A stretch of DNA of 64,000 bases, from the NCBI RefSeq assembly GCF_001499995.1, contig NZ_LQIU01000012.1, positions 248,001-312,000 on the forward strand, read 5' to 3'. Made by a program: the position numbers and the translations under genes. Under the pieces are notes generated by a model. It saw nothing but the letters and a program-made list of their open reading frames with translations, was not told where the DNA came from and did no database searches. Shown piece by piece: positions 63,600-64,000 of the stretch (positions within the stretch are counted from its first letter, which is position 1; every line of letters begins with the position of its first letter). The DNA is from Mycobacterium sp. IS-1496. Lineage in GTDB: Bacteria; Actinomycetota; Actinomycetes; Mycobacteriales; Mycobacteriaceae.

Positions 63600-64000
63600 A
63601 TGTCCAGGAGTGCGGAGCCGCGGCGACACGCGACCCTGGCCTCGCTCGCGGCCGAGCTGAAGGTCAGCCGCACCACGATCTCCAACGCGTACAACCGGCC
63701 CGACCAATTGTCGGCCGAACTGCGCGAGCGAATCTTCACCGCTGCCAAGCGACTCGGCTACCCCGGGCCCGATCCGGTCGCCAGGTCGCTGCGCACCCGC
63801 AGGGCCGGTGCCGTCGGGCTGATGATCACCGAACCGCTGAACTACTCCTTCAGCGATCCGGCCGCGCTGGACTTCGTTGCCGGCCTTGCCGAATCGTGTG
63901 AGGAGGCGGGTCAGGGCCTGCTTCTGGTCGCCATCGGGCCGAACCGCAGCGTGCAGGACGGTTCGGCAGCCGTCCTGGCCGCAGGCGTCGACGGTTTCGT
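63600..64000 (+). CDS. LacI-family transcriptional regulator, N-terminal part
   Basis: The gene runs off the right edge after 133 codons. The N-terminal helix-turn-helix is RHATLASLAAELKVSRTTISNAYNRPDQL, followed by the hinge-region pattern RIFTAAKRLGYPGPDPVARSLRTRRAG and the start of the periplasmic-binding-protein-like sensor domain (VGLMITEPLNYSFSDPAALDFV). It corresponds to Rv3575c. The effector is unknown. Confidence 0.92.
   Translation, partial: MSRSAEPRRHATLASLAAELKVSRTTISNAYNRPDQLSAELRERIFTAAKRLGYPGPDPVARSLRTRRAGAVGLMITEPLNYSFSDPAALDFVAGLAESCEEAGQGLLLVAIGPNRSVQDGSAAVLAAGVDGF

Overview
The window is high-GC actinobacterial DNA, almost certainly from a rapidly growing mycobacterium (Mycolicibacterium type). 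The basis is gene order. From about 4.4 kb to the right edge the genes follow the Mycobacterium tuberculosis block Rv3628 (ppa) to Rv3575c (LacI-type regulator), with lineage-specific insertions. Mycobacterial markers include lsr2, the LpqE/F/G lipoproteins, carD, disA, mhuD, clpC1 and a lysS-lsr2-clpC1 run. Many genes have a TAnnnT -10 hexamer 6-8 nt before an ATG or GTG, the signature of leaderless mRNAs, which are common in mycobacteria.

Layout. 0-13 kb: a TerC fragment, an aldehyde dehydrogenase, a metallophosphoesterase, uraD and ppa, then dacB, a DUF2342 zincin, tilS, hpt and lpqG, and an ephA / flavin monooxygenase / alcohol dehydrogenase operon. 13-24 kb: ftsH, the folate operon folE-folP-folB-folK, two membrane proteins, and the pantothenate/CoA operon (DUF2520 protein, panC, panD, coaX). 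24-31 kb: lysS, lsr2, clpC1, and a cobalamin-riboswitch operon cbtB-cbtA-phosphatase. 31-43 kb: lpqF-mhuD, a hydrolase, a GlxA-type regulator, a methyltransferase, a GAF-GGDEF-EAL protein, mutY/canB, and disA-radA-lpqE. 43-50 kb: carD-ispD-ispF, cysS, a SpoU methyltransferase, an ArsB-like permease and a metallo-beta-lactamase-fold protein.

50-63.6 kb is a zinc-starvation island set into this conserved backbone. A divergent pair of operons encodes zinc-free (C-) ribosomal proteins: CobW-like MRF plus L31 on one strand, L28-L33-S14-S18 on the other. Next come an AztABCD-type zinc importer with two AztD-like metallochaperones and a second ZnuABC-type importer. Four related 15-bp Zur (FurB) boxes sit at the three control points. 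In zinc shortage, loss of Zur repression should raise zinc uptake and swap in ribosomal proteins that need no zinc. Interleaved genes include an MFS transporter with an ArsR-like regulator, pxpA, bluB and a rhodanese.

The most unusual observations are in this island: a symmetric bidirectional promoter flanked by Zur boxes, a one-base deletion in the C- L33 gene, an unbroken frame joining the AztB permease to an AztD lipoprotein, and a one-base insertion that destroys the natural AztD stop and falsely fuses AztD to AztC. Elsewhere, tandem repeats triplicate the folB/folK translational junction, lie upstream of ftsH, and extend a hydrolase N-terminus. No tRNA, rRNA, insertion sequence, prophage or CRISPR array was seen.
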